This document shows positions 8,357 through 17,136 of a stretch of DNA of 64,000 bases, one piece after another. Positions within the stretch are counted from its first letter, which is position 1, and each line of letters opens with the position of its first letter. Position numbers and translations under genes: made by a program. The notes beneath the pieces were generated by a model. It was not told the DNA's origin. It searched no databases and saw nothing but the letters and a program-made list of their open reading frames with translations. Source of the stretch: Natronospirillum operosum (lineage in GTDB: Bacteria > Pseudomonadota > Gammaproteobacteria > Pseudomonadales > Natronospirillaceae); the NCBI RefSeq assembly GCF_004768465.1, contig NZ_SRMF01000001.1, forward strand, positions 1,322,868 through 1,386,867. The letters are read 5' to 3'.

Positions 8357-8447
8357 GGTACCCTGACCGCAGACCGTCTGCGCACAGGGATGTGCGCAGT
8401 CGAGCTGGCAGGGATGCCGTTTTTTGCGTGTCTGCGGTCAGGGTACC
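8357..8447 (+). repeat. Composite hairpin element, copy A
   Basis: A perfect 18-bp outer inverted repeat (GGTACCCTGACCGCAGAC at 8357-8374 and its complement at 8430-8447) encloses an 8-bp inner hairpin (CTGCGCAC 8378-8385 / GTGCGCAG 8392-8399, loop AGGGAT) and a short second hairpin (GGC/GCC around 8407-8418) with the same loop AGGGAT, followed by a T-run (8420-8425). It lies between mepM and the TraF-like gene. The outer arms are unrelated to those of copy B, while the inner hairpin is identical to it. Confidence 0.85.
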
Positions 8448-8584
8448 CCGCAAAGGCGGCATGCCAGAGAGTGGCACAAGGGGCATGTGCCCGAGCATGG
8501 CGACGGGAATGTGGCAGCATTAATCGGGACTTGCGTCGCGTTTATCGGGACTTGCGTCCCTCGCTACAACAGTTCCCTGTCGGT

Positions 8585-9946
8585 TCAGCGGTTGGCGGCG
8601 TACTGGACGTTGCTGTCTTCCACTACCACCAGCAGTTCTTCCACGCGGCGTTCGAAGGCTTCGCGCTGATCACTGGGTACCGATTCCGCCATCGGGATCT
8701 CGGCCCGCATGGGGTCGACCGGGCGGCCATTGACGTGCAGTTCGAAGTGCAGGTGCGGGCCGGTCACGCGGCCGGTAGCACCGGAAAGCCCGATACGGTC
8801 ACCCCGGCTGACCGTCTGCCCGTGGCGTACCAGAATGCGGTCCAGGTGCATGTAGCGGGTGGTAAAGCGGGTGCCGTGCTGAATTTCCACATACTTGCCG
8901 GCGAACGGATGGTTCTCGACCCGGGTCACCACACCATCACCCGTGGTCAGCACCGGTGTACCGGTGTTCATGGCAAAGTCGGTACCGTTGTGCGGCGCCA
9001 CACGCCCGGTTACCGGGTGGCGACGCTGCGGATTGAAGCTGGACGATACCCGGTAGCGGGTATTGGAGGGGTAACGCATAAAGGCGCGCTGCAGGCTCTC
9101 GCCTTCCTGGTCATAATAGTTGCCGTCATCAAACAGGAAGGCCGAGCGCGGACTGTGACCATGAATCCGGATCGCCTCGATGCGGGTGCGGCCGGTGGCA
9201 CGGCCATTGATCATCTGCTCGGCACGAATCACATCAAAGGTGTCACCGGCGCGAATCTCGCGCCGGAAATCAATGCTGTCTTCCATCAGGCGGGTGATCT
9301 CGGCCACTTCGCGATCATTGAGGCCGGCATTGCGTGCCGACACGTAGAAGCTGCCATTGATCTCGCCACCGATAACGCGCTGCGGCCAGTCACCCTCGAC
9401 CAGGGTTTCGGTATATTCGAAATTGTGGTCATCAAAGCGTTCATAGCTGACCTGATAGCCGGCGTGCACGTACAGGTCCATGCGCTCCAGGCGGCCGCTG
9501 TCCGGGTCCTTGTAGAACTTCAGTCGATGGCCGGCGCGCAGTACGTCCAGCGCCAGCAGGGATTCATCGGCGGAGAGAATCTGGTACATCGCGGTCTGGC
9601 CGAGGTCGAGGCGGTCGAAGATACCGCTCAGGCTGTCACCGGAGCCAATCTCGTAGGTGACGATGTCGTAGTCACCGTGGCTGGGAATATCACCGTACAT
9701 GCCTTCGCCACGCAGGCGCTCGCGCAGGCGGTCTTCGGTAAAGGGAGTGCGGTTCAGGCTGCCGTTGAGGGCATCCAGATGCGAGAGTTCAGGCGGCAGA
9801 TAGATGGCGGCTTCCAGCGCTTTGTCTTCCGTCGGCCACAACAGCACGACCACCAGCACCAGGGCCAGAAACGAAATACCATGGCGATGAAGATTTGGCA
9901 GAGTCTGCCATCCCCGATGCAATCGCCGAACTTGTCTAACTCCCAT
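8585..9946 (-). CDS. mepM: M23 murein DD-endopeptidase, MepM-like
   Basis: 453 residues. One N-terminal signal-anchor segment (ISFLALVLVVVLLW, about 24-37) leaves the rest periplasmic. An OapA/LysM-like region follows (VTYEIGSGDSLSGIFDRLDL, about 96-115), then the M23 peptidase domain with zinc ligands in HNGTD (319-323) and HLH (398-400), plus YMHLD near 365. Such enzymes cleave peptidoglycan cross-links to allow growth of the sacculus. Length and architecture match the E. coli MepM/YebA group. It is monocistronic and its 3' side is filled with REP elements. Confidence 0.88.
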   Translation of the reverse strand: MGVRQVRRLHRGWQTLPNLHRHGISFLALVLVVVLLWPTEDKALEAAIYLPPELSHLDALNGSLNRTPFTEDRLRERLRGEGMYGDIPSHGDYDIVTYEIGSGDSLSGIFDRLDLGQTAMYQILSADESLLALDVLRAGHRLKFYKDPDSGRLERMDLYVHAGYQVSYERFDDHNFEYTETLVEGDWPQRVIGGEINGSFYVSARNAGLNDREVAEITRLMEDSIDFRREIRAGDTFDVIRAEQMINGRATGRTRIEAIRIHGHSPRSAFLFDDGNYYDQEGESLQRAFMRYPSNTRYRVSSSFNPQRRHPVTGRVAPHNGTDFAMNTGTPVLTTGDGVVTRVENHPFAGKYVEIQHGTRFTTRYMHLDRILVRHGQTVSRGDRIGLSGATGRVTGPHLHFELHVNGRPVDPMRAEIPMAESVPSDQREAFERRVEELLVVVEDSNVQYAANR

Positions 9947-10000
9947 AACTACAGACTCTGAGTAAACACCAAGCTACTTGCGGACCCTGTCCGCGCCCGC

Positions 10001-10030
10001 ATTATGGCGCCAGCAGTGAATCGTTTTCAA
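10001..10030 (-). promoter_or_regulatory. Candidate sigma-70 promoter for mepM
   Basis: On the minus strand TTGAAA (10025-10030) and CATAAT (10001-10006) are separated by 18 bases and lie about 55 bases before the mepM start codon. Five of six bases match the -10 consensus. Confidence 0.5.
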
Positions 10031-10154
10031 CAGTTACGGACTGTTGGCGCTTGTAAAGGCGAACCGGGTCACATTTCTGTCACCCTCTTTACGCCCTCTG
10101 CTACAGCGCCCTGATGTCGCGGCCCGGCACTATTTCAGGCCCTCGGAGCCGCCC

Positions 10155-11408
10155 TCAGCGAATGAAATTGAACAGTGAAAGGCTGGATACCTTGGCATAG
10201 GCCTGCTGGGAGGCTTCCAGAATCATGGTCTCCATCTGCAGTTGGCTGACGGCCTCGGCGTAGTCCACTTCCTTGAGGTTCTTGCGCACGTCCTGCAGCG
10301 TCAGCTTGCTCTCTTCGTGCACGTCGAGCGTGGATTCGGCGGTGTTGATACGGGCGCCGATCTTGGCCCGGTAGATGGAGAGGTTCTCTATGCCCGCATC
10401 CAGATTGTCGAGCGACTCCGCCACCAGGTTGGCCAGATTCTGCGTGCCTTCCGGCGTATCCGGCAGTACATCCAGCCCTTCGATCATCTTCTGAATGGTC
10501 TGCAGGGGCCCCTGCTTGCTGGTGGTTTCCACGGTGAAGTTGTCACCGGGTCTGGGCTCACCGGTAATGCGCACCTGCATGCCGGCAAAGCTGATCGCCT
10601 GGCCCGGAGCGAAGCTGACATTCTTCAGGCTGTCGATCACCTGGTTGTCACTGCGCCGGCGCACGGTGAAGTTGCGCCCGGGTGGATTGCCGTCCAGCTC
10701 ATTGTTGAAGGTGATGATGGCATCATCCGGGAACAGGTCCTGCAGCGCTTCCTCGTCCACGGTCACCCCGGCGGAAATCACCCCCGGCGGGTTGCCCTGA
10801 TTGCGCGGACTGGCATTGGTGATAAAGGAGGGGTTGTCCACCGGCACATCGAGAAAGATATCCTTGCCGTTGTCGCTGGCCGGGATGCGCGCCGAGTTGG
10901 AAATACGGATCTGGCGCTGGCCCTCGTCGCCCTGATAGACGAAACCGCCGCCGGCGGCTTCGACAAAGGGCTGCGTCTGGCCCGAATAGCCGGAGAACAG
11001 ATAGTCGCCGCTGGCATCCTTGGCATTGGTCAATTGCAGCAGCTCTTCCAGCCGCACCTTCATTTCGGAGGCAATGGCCCGCCGGTCCTCGATGGACAGC
11101 GAACCGCCACCGGCCTGCACGGCCAGCTCACGTACCCGCTGCAGCACTTCTTCGGAGCCCTTGAGGTAGCCTTCCTGCAGTTCCAGGCGCCCGGTCACCG
11201 ACTTGATATTGCGGATGTACTGATCGGTCAGTTCGATGTCCTGATCCAGTTGCAGAATACGCGCGGCGGCCACCGGATCATCAGCCGGGGTCTGAACCCG
11301 TATACCGGTGGCCACTCGCTGTTCGGACTGGGCCACCCGGGCCTGATTGCGCAGAATATTGTTCAGTGAACCCAGGTTCATCTGGTAGCTGGAAATACGA
11401 TCACTCAT
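10155..11408 (-). CDS. flgL: Flagellar hook-filament junction protein FlgL (HAP3)
   Basis: 417 residues, with the conserved flagellin-like N terminus (RISSYQMNLGSLNNILRNQA) and C terminus (YAEAVSQLQMETMILEASQQ). FlgL forms the second junction ring between hook and filament and is exported through the flagellar type III apparatus. Its ATG overlaps the flgK stop codon by one base. The middle contains a beta-rich insertion. It is the last gene of the flg cluster; no convincing U-tract terminator follows it. Confidence 0.95.
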   Translation of the reverse strand: MSDRISSYQMNLGSLNNILRNQARVAQSEQRVATGIRVQTPADDPVAAARILQLDQDIELTDQYIRNIKSVTGRLELQEGYLKGSEEVLQRVRELAVQAGGGSLSIEDRRAIASEMKVRLEELLQLTNAKDASGDYLFSGYSGQTQPFVEAAGGGFVYQGDEGQRQIRISNSARIPASDNGKDIFLDVPVDNPSFITNASPRNQGNPPGVISAGVTVDEEALQDLFPDDAIITFNNELDGNPPGRNFTVRRRSDNQVIDSLKNVSFAPGQAISFAGMQVRITGEPRPGDNFTVETTSKQGPLQTIQKMIEGLDVLPDTPEGTQNLANLVAESLDNLDAGIENLSIYRAKIGARINTAESTLDVHEESKLTLQDVRKNLKEVDYAEAVSQLQMETMILEASQQAYAKVSSLSLFNFIR

Positions 11409-14400
11409 CAGCGGAATGCCCCAAGTAATGAGGTAAAGATATCCTGTGCCACCTTGATCATCTGGGCACTGGCGTTGTAACCCTGCTCGAAACGCAGCAT
11501 ACGGGCGGCCTCCTCGTCCAGGTTGACCCCGGAGACTTCCTGTATCCTGTTTTCGGTCTGTTCTTTCGATACTTTAGCGGCGTCGGTATTGATCTGTGCC
11601 TGCCGGGTGCGCACCCCCACCTGTTCGGCCAGTTGGGAGTAGGCTTCGGTAAAATTCATGCCGCCGTCCTGACGGTTGATGCTGCGGTCGGTCTGCAGAT
11701 CAAGCATGCGGTCGGCGTTCCGGTTGTCGCCGCTGGGATCGCGGTTGAAGTCGATCTCGAAACGGTCGCCCGCCTCCGGGCGTCCATCCACCTGGAACTG
11801 ATAACCGAGGAAGGTCGACAGCTGCTCCGGCTGCCCCGGAAACAGGTTGCCCCGGTCGGGCTCGGTGCGCATCCGGACGCCCTCTTCCATCACCACGTCG
11901 ACGGTGCCGCCCATGGTCAGCTTCTGGCTGTCGTCATCGGGCAGGCCTTCCATCTTCATCAGTACCTTGAAGCTGATCTGGCCCTGCTCGTCGATGCTGG
12001 CCTCGACCCGACCCGGCGCATCGGCGCCGTTCAACCAGGGATCATTGCGCTTGATACGCTCCTGGCTGATCAGTTCCTGCTCTATCTTCTGCGCGATGTC
12101 GTCCATCATTTCATCGGCCGACTCGTAGTTCTCGGTCAGTTCAATCGAGGCCGGCTCGCCGTAGGGCGTGGTGAATTCGTAGGTGTAGGGCCCGCGCTCC
12201 GAGAAATCGAACGGCTGGCTTTCGGTCAGCAGGCCACGCGTATCGGCGCCGGTGGCAGACAGCATGACTTCCTGGCCATTGCTGACTTCAAAGGAATCAG
12301 GGCGCGAGCCGGTGGCTCCGGTAATGCCGTTGGCCCGCAGTTCGATACGGATGTCGTCACCGTCTGCAGACAGAATACGCAGGGATTCGCCATCGCTGCG
12401 GGCGGTAATGCCGGCATCCTGCAGTTCCCAGTTGGTGTTGATGCGGTTGGCCAGGAATTCCGGCGTCATGGGGATGGGCACATCCGGAATGAAGTCATCA
12501 TCGAATACTTTCTGACCGTCACCCAGTTCCTGCGCCGATATGGTCAGGTCGACGCCATTGATAAAGACTTCTACCGGGTCGGAAGCCGTTTCTTCCGGCA
12601 GCGCACTCTGGAAATTGGTCAGTTCCACCTCGGTAAAGGCGCGCGCACTGACACCCGGCACACCACTCAGCGATGACGCCACCTCACGGGCACTGGCACC
12701 CTTCTCGGTGGAGATACGTTCCAGCAGGCTGGGTTTGCCCTCTTCATCCAGTGTTTCAAAGGTCACCCGCTCGGCATTGAATTCGTTATCGGGCCAGAAG
12801 TCCGGCTGGTCGGCTGGCTGCACATGGGGCACGGTGGGCAACCAGCCGCTGTAACTGGTGACCTGGGTCTCACCGGGATTGGCACGCAGCATGTCGTTGC
12901 TCGCACCGGGCGAAAACGGCAGGTGGCGCATGGGTGGTTCCAGGTTGCGCGGGCGCAGCGGGTCACTGTTGTCCAGTACCGAATAGGTGTTCTCGGACTC
13001 GAACACGATCAGCAGCGGCGGCGACAGCTCACCCGGCATTTCAAAGGCCGGGCTGGTGACATCGAGAATTTCGCCCTGGTTGATACGCCCGCTGCCCTGG
13101 TTGGCCAGGCTGCCGGAACCGGTGATGGGGGCCGCGAAAGCCAGTTCAGCCGGGCGGGTCAGGACCTGCTTGAAGTCACCGGCAGCATCCCGGGTCGGCT
13201 TGATCAGGAAGCTGTCGCCAGCGCGAAAATCACCATCCACCAGGCGCAGTTCCAGGCCGTCAAACTCCAGTGATTCGGGCCGTTCGCCTGCCAGAGCACC
13301 GGACTTGACCACCTCGCCACTGTCCAGGCGGACGATTTCGTAACCGAAATCGAGCGGCCCGGTCATGCGCAGTTCGTAGTCACTGGTGGTCAGGTCACCC
13401 ACATCCTTGATGTAGACTTCGGCCGTGCCTGTCTGCGGACGGCTGTTGGTGCTGTTGGCCTGTACCCGTTTGCGCGCCAGATCCTGATCGTTGAAATCGG
13501 TGAACAGGTCACTGCCGAACTGCCCTTCCAGATTGATACCGCGCGCCTGCTGCGCATTGAACAGCTCGCCGATGCCAACCCCGATGCGACCCAGGCTGTT
13601 GAGGGTGCTGTTGAGGCTGTCGGCGCGGAACTTGAGCGTGCCGCCCAGGGTGCCGCCTTCGATGCGGTCGGTAATATTGACGCGCTGACCGGTGGAATTG
13701 CGGAAGAAGACTTCATCCTGGGTGACATCCCGTTCGCTGGTGCCGGTTTCCAGACGGCGGGCCTGGAAACCGGAGACCAGTGACTGGCCATTGGCGATGA
13801 AGATATCCAGCCCCTGGCCGGTATCGACCACATCCAGATCAATGATTTCGGACAGTTCACGCACCAGTTCGTCGCGCTGGTCCAGCAACTGATTGGGCTG
13901 GCCGGTACTGGAACTCGAGTTGGAGCGCCGATGTATCTGATCGTTCAGCTCGGCGATGCTGCTCGCCAGGCTGTTGATGTCCGCCACATTGGAACGCAGT
14001 GTCTTGTTGACCGTATTGTTCATGTCGGTCAGCCGGTCATGCAGCACATTGAAGCGGTCCTGCAGCACCTTGGTGGCGCCCAGAAACGCCTCGCGCGAGG
14101 GGATAAAGCCGGGGTCTTCCGCGGCAGTCTGCAGGGCGGAGAAATATTCGTTCAGGGCGGAGTTCAGGCCGGTGCGTTCATCGCCGAGCAGCTTGTTGAT
14201 CTGCTCCACATTCTGCTTGTAGGACTCGTAGCCCTTGAATACCTGGGTGTCGGTGCGCAACTGTTCGATGGCGAACTGGTCGACCAGGCGTCGGATATCA
14301 TCGATCTGCACGCCGGTGCCCTGATAGCCATAGCCCTTGTCGATCGACAGGGCCGAGCTGAGCACGACTTCCTGCCGGGAATAACCGGGCGTATTGGCAT

Positions 14401-14479
14401 TGGAGATATTGTTGCCAATGACATCCAGATGCTTCTGGTAGGCATTGATACCGCTGATCGCCGTATTGAGCAGGCTCAT
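11408..14479 (-). CDS. flgK: Flagellar hook-filament junction protein FlgK (HAP1), enlarged
   Basis: 1023 residues, well above the roughly 550-680 usual for FlgK. The N terminus (SLLNTAISGINAYQKHLDVI, then GNNISNANTPGYSRQEV) and C terminus (LDEEAARMLRFEQGYNASAQ) are canonical and form the coiled-coil core of the junction. Extra material lies mainly at residues 550-890 and consists of beta-rich modules; residues 857-871 (GGTVDVVMEEGVRMR) resemble residues 1255-1269 of FlgE in this window. Six bases separate flgJ from flgK. The enlargement probably gives the junction ring an outer domain matching the giant hook. Confidence 0.95.
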   Translation of the reverse strand: MSLLNTAISGINAYQKHLDVIGNNISNANTPGYSRQEVVLSSALSIDKGYGYQGTGVQIDDIRRLVDQFAIEQLRTDTQVFKGYESYKQNVEQINKLLGDERTGLNSALNEYFSALQTAAEDPGFIPSREAFLGATKVLQDRFNVLHDRLTDMNNTVNKTLRSNVADINSLASSIAELNDQIHRRSNSSSSTGQPNQLLDQRDELVRELSEIIDLDVVDTGQGLDIFIANGQSLVSGFQARRLETGTSERDVTQDEVFFRNSTGQRVNITDRIEGGTLGGTLKFRADSLNSTLNSLGRIGVGIGELFNAQQARGINLEGQFGSDLFTDFNDQDLARKRVQANSTNSRPQTGTAEVYIKDVGDLTTSDYELRMTGPLDFGYEIVRLDSGEVVKSGALAGERPESLEFDGLELRLVDGDFRAGDSFLIKPTRDAAGDFKQVLTRPAELAFAAPITGSGSLANQGSGRINQGEILDVTSPAFEMPGELSPPLLIVFESENTYSVLDNSDPLRPRNLEPPMRHLPFSPGASNDMLRANPGETQVTSYSGWLPTVPHVQPADQPDFWPDNEFNAERVTFETLDEEGKPSLLERISTEKGASAREVASSLSGVPGVSARAFTEVELTNFQSALPEETASDPVEVFINGVDLTISAQELGDGQKVFDDDFIPDVPIPMTPEFLANRINTNWELQDAGITARSDGESLRILSADGDDIRIELRANGITGATGSRPDSFEVSNGQEVMLSATGADTRGLLTESQPFDFSERGPYTYEFTTPYGEPASIELTENYESADEMMDDIAQKIEQELISQERIKRNDPWLNGADAPGRVEASIDEQGQISFKVLMKMEGLPDDDSQKLTMGGTVDVVMEEGVRMRTEPDRGNLFPGQPEQLSTFLGYQFQVDGRPEAGDRFEIDFNRDPSGDNRNADRMLDLQTDRSINRQDGGMNFTEAYSQLAEQVGVRTRQAQINTDAAKVSKEQTENRIQEVSGVNLDEEAARMLRFEQGYNASAQMIKVAQDIFTSLLGAFR

Positions 14480-14485
14480 GGCTGC

Positions 14486-15523
14486 TTACTCCGCGCTGGC
14501 CGCCAGACCGCCCTGCAACCAGGGGCCGGTGGCGATACGTTCAATTTTTTCGGCATAGGCCGGGTCGGTGGCATAGCCGGCCTGCTGCAGGGCCTGAGCC
14601 CAGGCCGCGCCGTCGTCGGCCACTTCCAGCGCCGGCGCATAGCGTGGGTTGTCGCGCAGGAAGTCGGCAAAATCGGCAAAGCTGTCGGCAAAGCTGTCAT
14701 AGGCGCGGAAATCCGCTTCCACCATGACCGGGCGTCCCTGCAAGTATTCGCGTGTGCTGACCCGGGCACTCTCGCCCGACCAGCGGTGATCGGCCTTGAT
14801 ATTGAACAGGTTGTAGCTGCTGTCGCCGCCCTGGCGGCCAATCACGTGCTGGCCCCAGCCGGTTTCCAGCGCTGCCTGGGCGATGACATAGCGCGGGTCC
14901 GTACCCAGTTCATCGGCCACCTGCTCGGCCAGCGGCCACAGGGTCTGCACAAAGTCGGCCGGGGATTCGAATTCACTGCGCTTGTCGGCCGGGTCGACCA
15001 GATCCTGCCCGACGGCGCCGGTAACGGTCAGGTCGGTGTCATCCATGTTCAGGCCCTGGGTATCCAGTGCCGCATCGTCTTCACGTTCGGGGCGCGGACG
15101 CCCCATGTGCGACGGCAGAATCGGCCGGCCGGTGCTGTCGAGCGGCAATACATGCGGCACGGAATTGCCGTTGGGGCGATCCGGATCACGCGACAGCTGC
15201 TGGTACATCATTTCGCCCAAGCCCATGCCACCGGACTTCGCCATTTCCTGCACCAACTGCTCGTCGTGCATTTCCTGGTAGAACTCGGTGTACTGGGTAT
15301 TGAGAAAGGAATCTTCGTTCAGCGACCGGGTGGCTTCACGCATGCTTTTCATGATCATCTGCATGAACAGGGTCTCGAACTGCAGCGACACCTGCTTGAG
15401 CGCGGCATCTTCGTCCTGCTCGGCCAGGCGCTTGATGTTCTGCAGCCCCTGCACATCGTTGTACACGAACGAGCGCTGGGTGCTCAGATCCGGGTTGCTG
15501 AAAGCGGATGTTGGCAGTGACAT
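14486..15523 (-). CDS. flgJ: Flagellar rod cap / peptidoglycan hydrolase FlgJ
   Basis: 345 residues in two domains. Residues about 35-110 are the rod-binding domain (ALKQVSLQFETLFMQMIMKS, then MGLGEMMYQQL). Residues about 190-335 are a GH73 glucosaminidase with the likely catalytic glutamate E220 in AALETGWG. A Pro/Asp-rich linker joins them. FlgJ caps the growing rod in the periplasm and opens the murein layer. Unusually, 458 bases of repeat DNA separate it from flgI upstream. Confidence 0.95.
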   Translation of the reverse strand: MSLPTSAFSNPDLSTQRSFVYNDVQGLQNIKRLAEQDEDAALKQVSLQFETLFMQMIMKSMREATRSLNEDSFLNTQYTEFYQEMHDEQLVQEMAKSGGMGLGEMMYQQLSRDPDRPNGNSVPHVLPLDSTGRPILPSHMGRPRPEREDDAALDTQGLNMDDTDLTVTGAVGQDLVDPADKRSEFESPADFVQTLWPLAEQVADELGTDPRYVIAQAALETGWGQHVIGRQGGDSSYNLFNIKADHRWSGESARVSTREYLQGRPVMVEADFRAYDSFADSFADFADFLRDNPRYAPALEVADDGAAWAQALQQAGYATDPAYAEKIERIATGPWLQGGLAASAE

Positions 15524-15651
15524 GAAGACCCCTTGCTACCGCCTGCGCGGATTATGGTTTGCCGAAACTACCGTATTAACAGCATAAACTGTGCCAGTTC
15601 CATTCGCACGGCGGCCGCACCACCTGCACCAATTTTCGATGCAGTCTCATT

Positions 15652-15755
15652 GTAGCGAGGAACGTGTAGCGAGGGACGCAAGTCCCGATTGGGACCGGCG
15701 CCCCCCAATATGAAGGGCAGCTACGCCGCCCATCGCGACTCGCGTCGCTCGCTAC
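15652..15755. repeat. GTAG REP pair (imperfect head, full copy, inverted copy) between flgI and flgJ
   Basis: A decayed GTAGCGAG head at 15652 precedes a full hairpin starting at 15666 (stem GGGAC/GTCCC, loop GCAA). The inverted partner at 15733-15755 ends in CGCTAC and has a stem of different sequence (GCGAC/GTCGC type). A GTAGGCTGTG-headed repeat read on the minus strand ends the block near 15961. The gap 15524-15981 holds these and composite element B, with no gene. Confidence 0.8.
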
Positions 15756-15788
15756 AGGAGTTGGGAGGCACGGTTGGAGTCGCCTGCC

Positions 15789-15887
15789 GGGTGCATGCCT
15801 GTCGTGAGACCGTCTGCGCACAGGGATGTGCGCAGTCGAGCTGGCAGGGATGCCGTTTTTTGCGTGTCTCACCGGGCATGCACCCGA
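15789..15887 (+). repeat. Composite hairpin element, copy B (inside the flagellar cluster)
   Basis: Outer arms CGGGTGCATGCC (15789-15800) and GGCATGCACCCG (15876-15887) pair perfectly over 12 bp, and TGAGAC (15806-15811) pairs with GTCTCA (15867-15872). The inner hairpin CTGCGCAC/GTGCGCAG (15815-15822, 15829-15836) with loop AGGGAT is identical to copy A although the outer arms differ completely. The second small AGGGAT hairpin and T-run are also present. The AGGGAT loops are on the plus strand, antisense to the flagellar transcript. Confidence 0.85.
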
Positions 15888-15981
15888 GCGTGGCGACGGT
15901 CCGATTGGCACAGGCAGACCAAAAGCCCTGACGGCACCATGCGCAAGGGTCACAGCCTACAACGGCCCCACTCACCAACCA

Positions 15982-17118
15982 TCAGATCACGATCAGCTCG
16001 GCATTCAACGCGCCGGCCTGCTGCATGGCTTCGAGAATCGCCATCAGGTCGCCCGGTGCGGCACCGATGCCGTTGACGGCGTTGACCAGGTCTTCCAGGG
16101 TGACGGTTTCGCCTACCAGGAACATCCGGTTGTCATCCTCTTCCACGTCGATGTCGGTATCCGGCACGACCACCGGGTCGGCATCGGTAAACGGAGCCGG
16201 CTGGGCCACCTGCAGCGTGTTGTCGATGGTCACGGTCAGGTTGCCGTGCGTCACCGCCACTTCGTTCAGCGTCACATGCTTGCCGACCACTATGGTACCG
16301 GTACGGGCATTGACGATGACCCGGGCCCGTTCTTCACCGGCCTCGACCTGCAGGTTTTCCAGCACCGACATGTAGGACACGCGCTGGCTGGAATCGCGTG
16401 GCGCGGTGACGCGCACGCTGCCACCGTCCAGTGCATAGGCGGTTTCCGGCCCCAGCAGGTCGTTGATGCTGTCCGCCATCCGGGTGGCGGTGGTGAAGTC
16501 GGGGCGGTTCAGGTTGAAGGTCAGGTAGTCACTGTTGTTGAAACCGGTGGCAACCTCGCGCTCGACAATGGCGCCGTTGGGAATACGGCCGGCGCTGGGC
16601 ACATTGACGGTGACGCTGGAGCCATCAGCCCCCTCGACCCCGAAGCCACCCACCAGCAGATTGCCCTGAGCCACGGCATAGGTATTGCCGTCCGGCCCGG
16701 TCAGTGGTGTCATCAGCAGGCTGCCGCCGCGCAGACTGCCGGCGTTGCCCAGTGAAGACACGGTGACATCGATGGTCTGCCCGGGCCGTGCGAAGGCCGG
16801 CAGGCTGGCGTGCACGGACACGGCCGCCACGTTGCGCAGCCGGGGGTCGGTACCCTCGGGGATGGAGATGCCGAACTGGCCCATCATGTTGCTGAAGGTC
16901 TGGTTGGTGAACGGCGCCCGGTCACCGGAGCCATCCAGACCCACGACCAGACCATAACCGATCAGCTGGTTTTCCCGCACACCGGCCACCGAGGCCAGAT
17001 CCTTGATGCGCTGGGTCTGCTGGGCCAGTGCCGACAGGGTCAGCAGCAGCAGGCAGCCACCCACCAGCAGCCTGGTCAGCCAGGCTCGGGACACGAATGC
17101 AGTGGAATGAACAGTCAT
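15982..17118 (-). CDS. flgI: Flagellar P-ring protein FlgI
   Basis: 378 residues with a Sec signal peptide ([20 protein letters not shown]) followed by the family opening [20 protein letters not shown], then [11 protein letters not shown]. The C terminus [20 protein letters not shown] is also typical. FlgI assembles the periplasmic P ring around the rod. It starts 18 bases after flgH. Full length with no internal oddities. Confidence 0.97.
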   Translation of the reverse strand: MTVHSTAFVSRAWLTRLLVGGCLLLLTLSALAQQTQRIKDLASVAGVRENQLIGYGLVVGLDGSGDRAPFTNQTFSNMMGQFGISIPEGTDPRLRNVAAVSVHASLPAFARPGQTIDVTVSSLGNAGSLRGGSLLMTPLTGPDGNTYAVAQGNLLVGGFGVEGADGSSVTVNVPSAGRIPNGAIVEREVATGFNNSDYLTFNLNRPDFTTATRMADSINDLLGPETAYALDGGSVRVTAPRDSSQRVSYMSVLENLQVEAGEERARVIVNARTGTIVVGKHVTLNEVAVTHGNLTVTIDNTLQVAQPAPFTDADPVVVPDTDIDVEEDDNRMFLVGETVTLEDLVNAVNGIGAAPGDLMAILEAMQQAGALNAELIVI

Positions 17119-17136
17119 GATAAAGCCCTCAATGAA

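Noticed and set aside
8138..9961. 607-codon plus-strand open frame over mepM
   Set aside because: It is antisense to a complete M23 peptidase, begins inside REP repeats and has no recognisable domain or ribosome-binding site; GC-rich codon bias explains the open frame.
13931..15520. 529-codon plus-strand open frame over flgK-flgJ
   Set aside because: Antisense shadow of two certain flagellar genes; composition rich in Gly/His/Val/Gln typical of reverse-frame translation.
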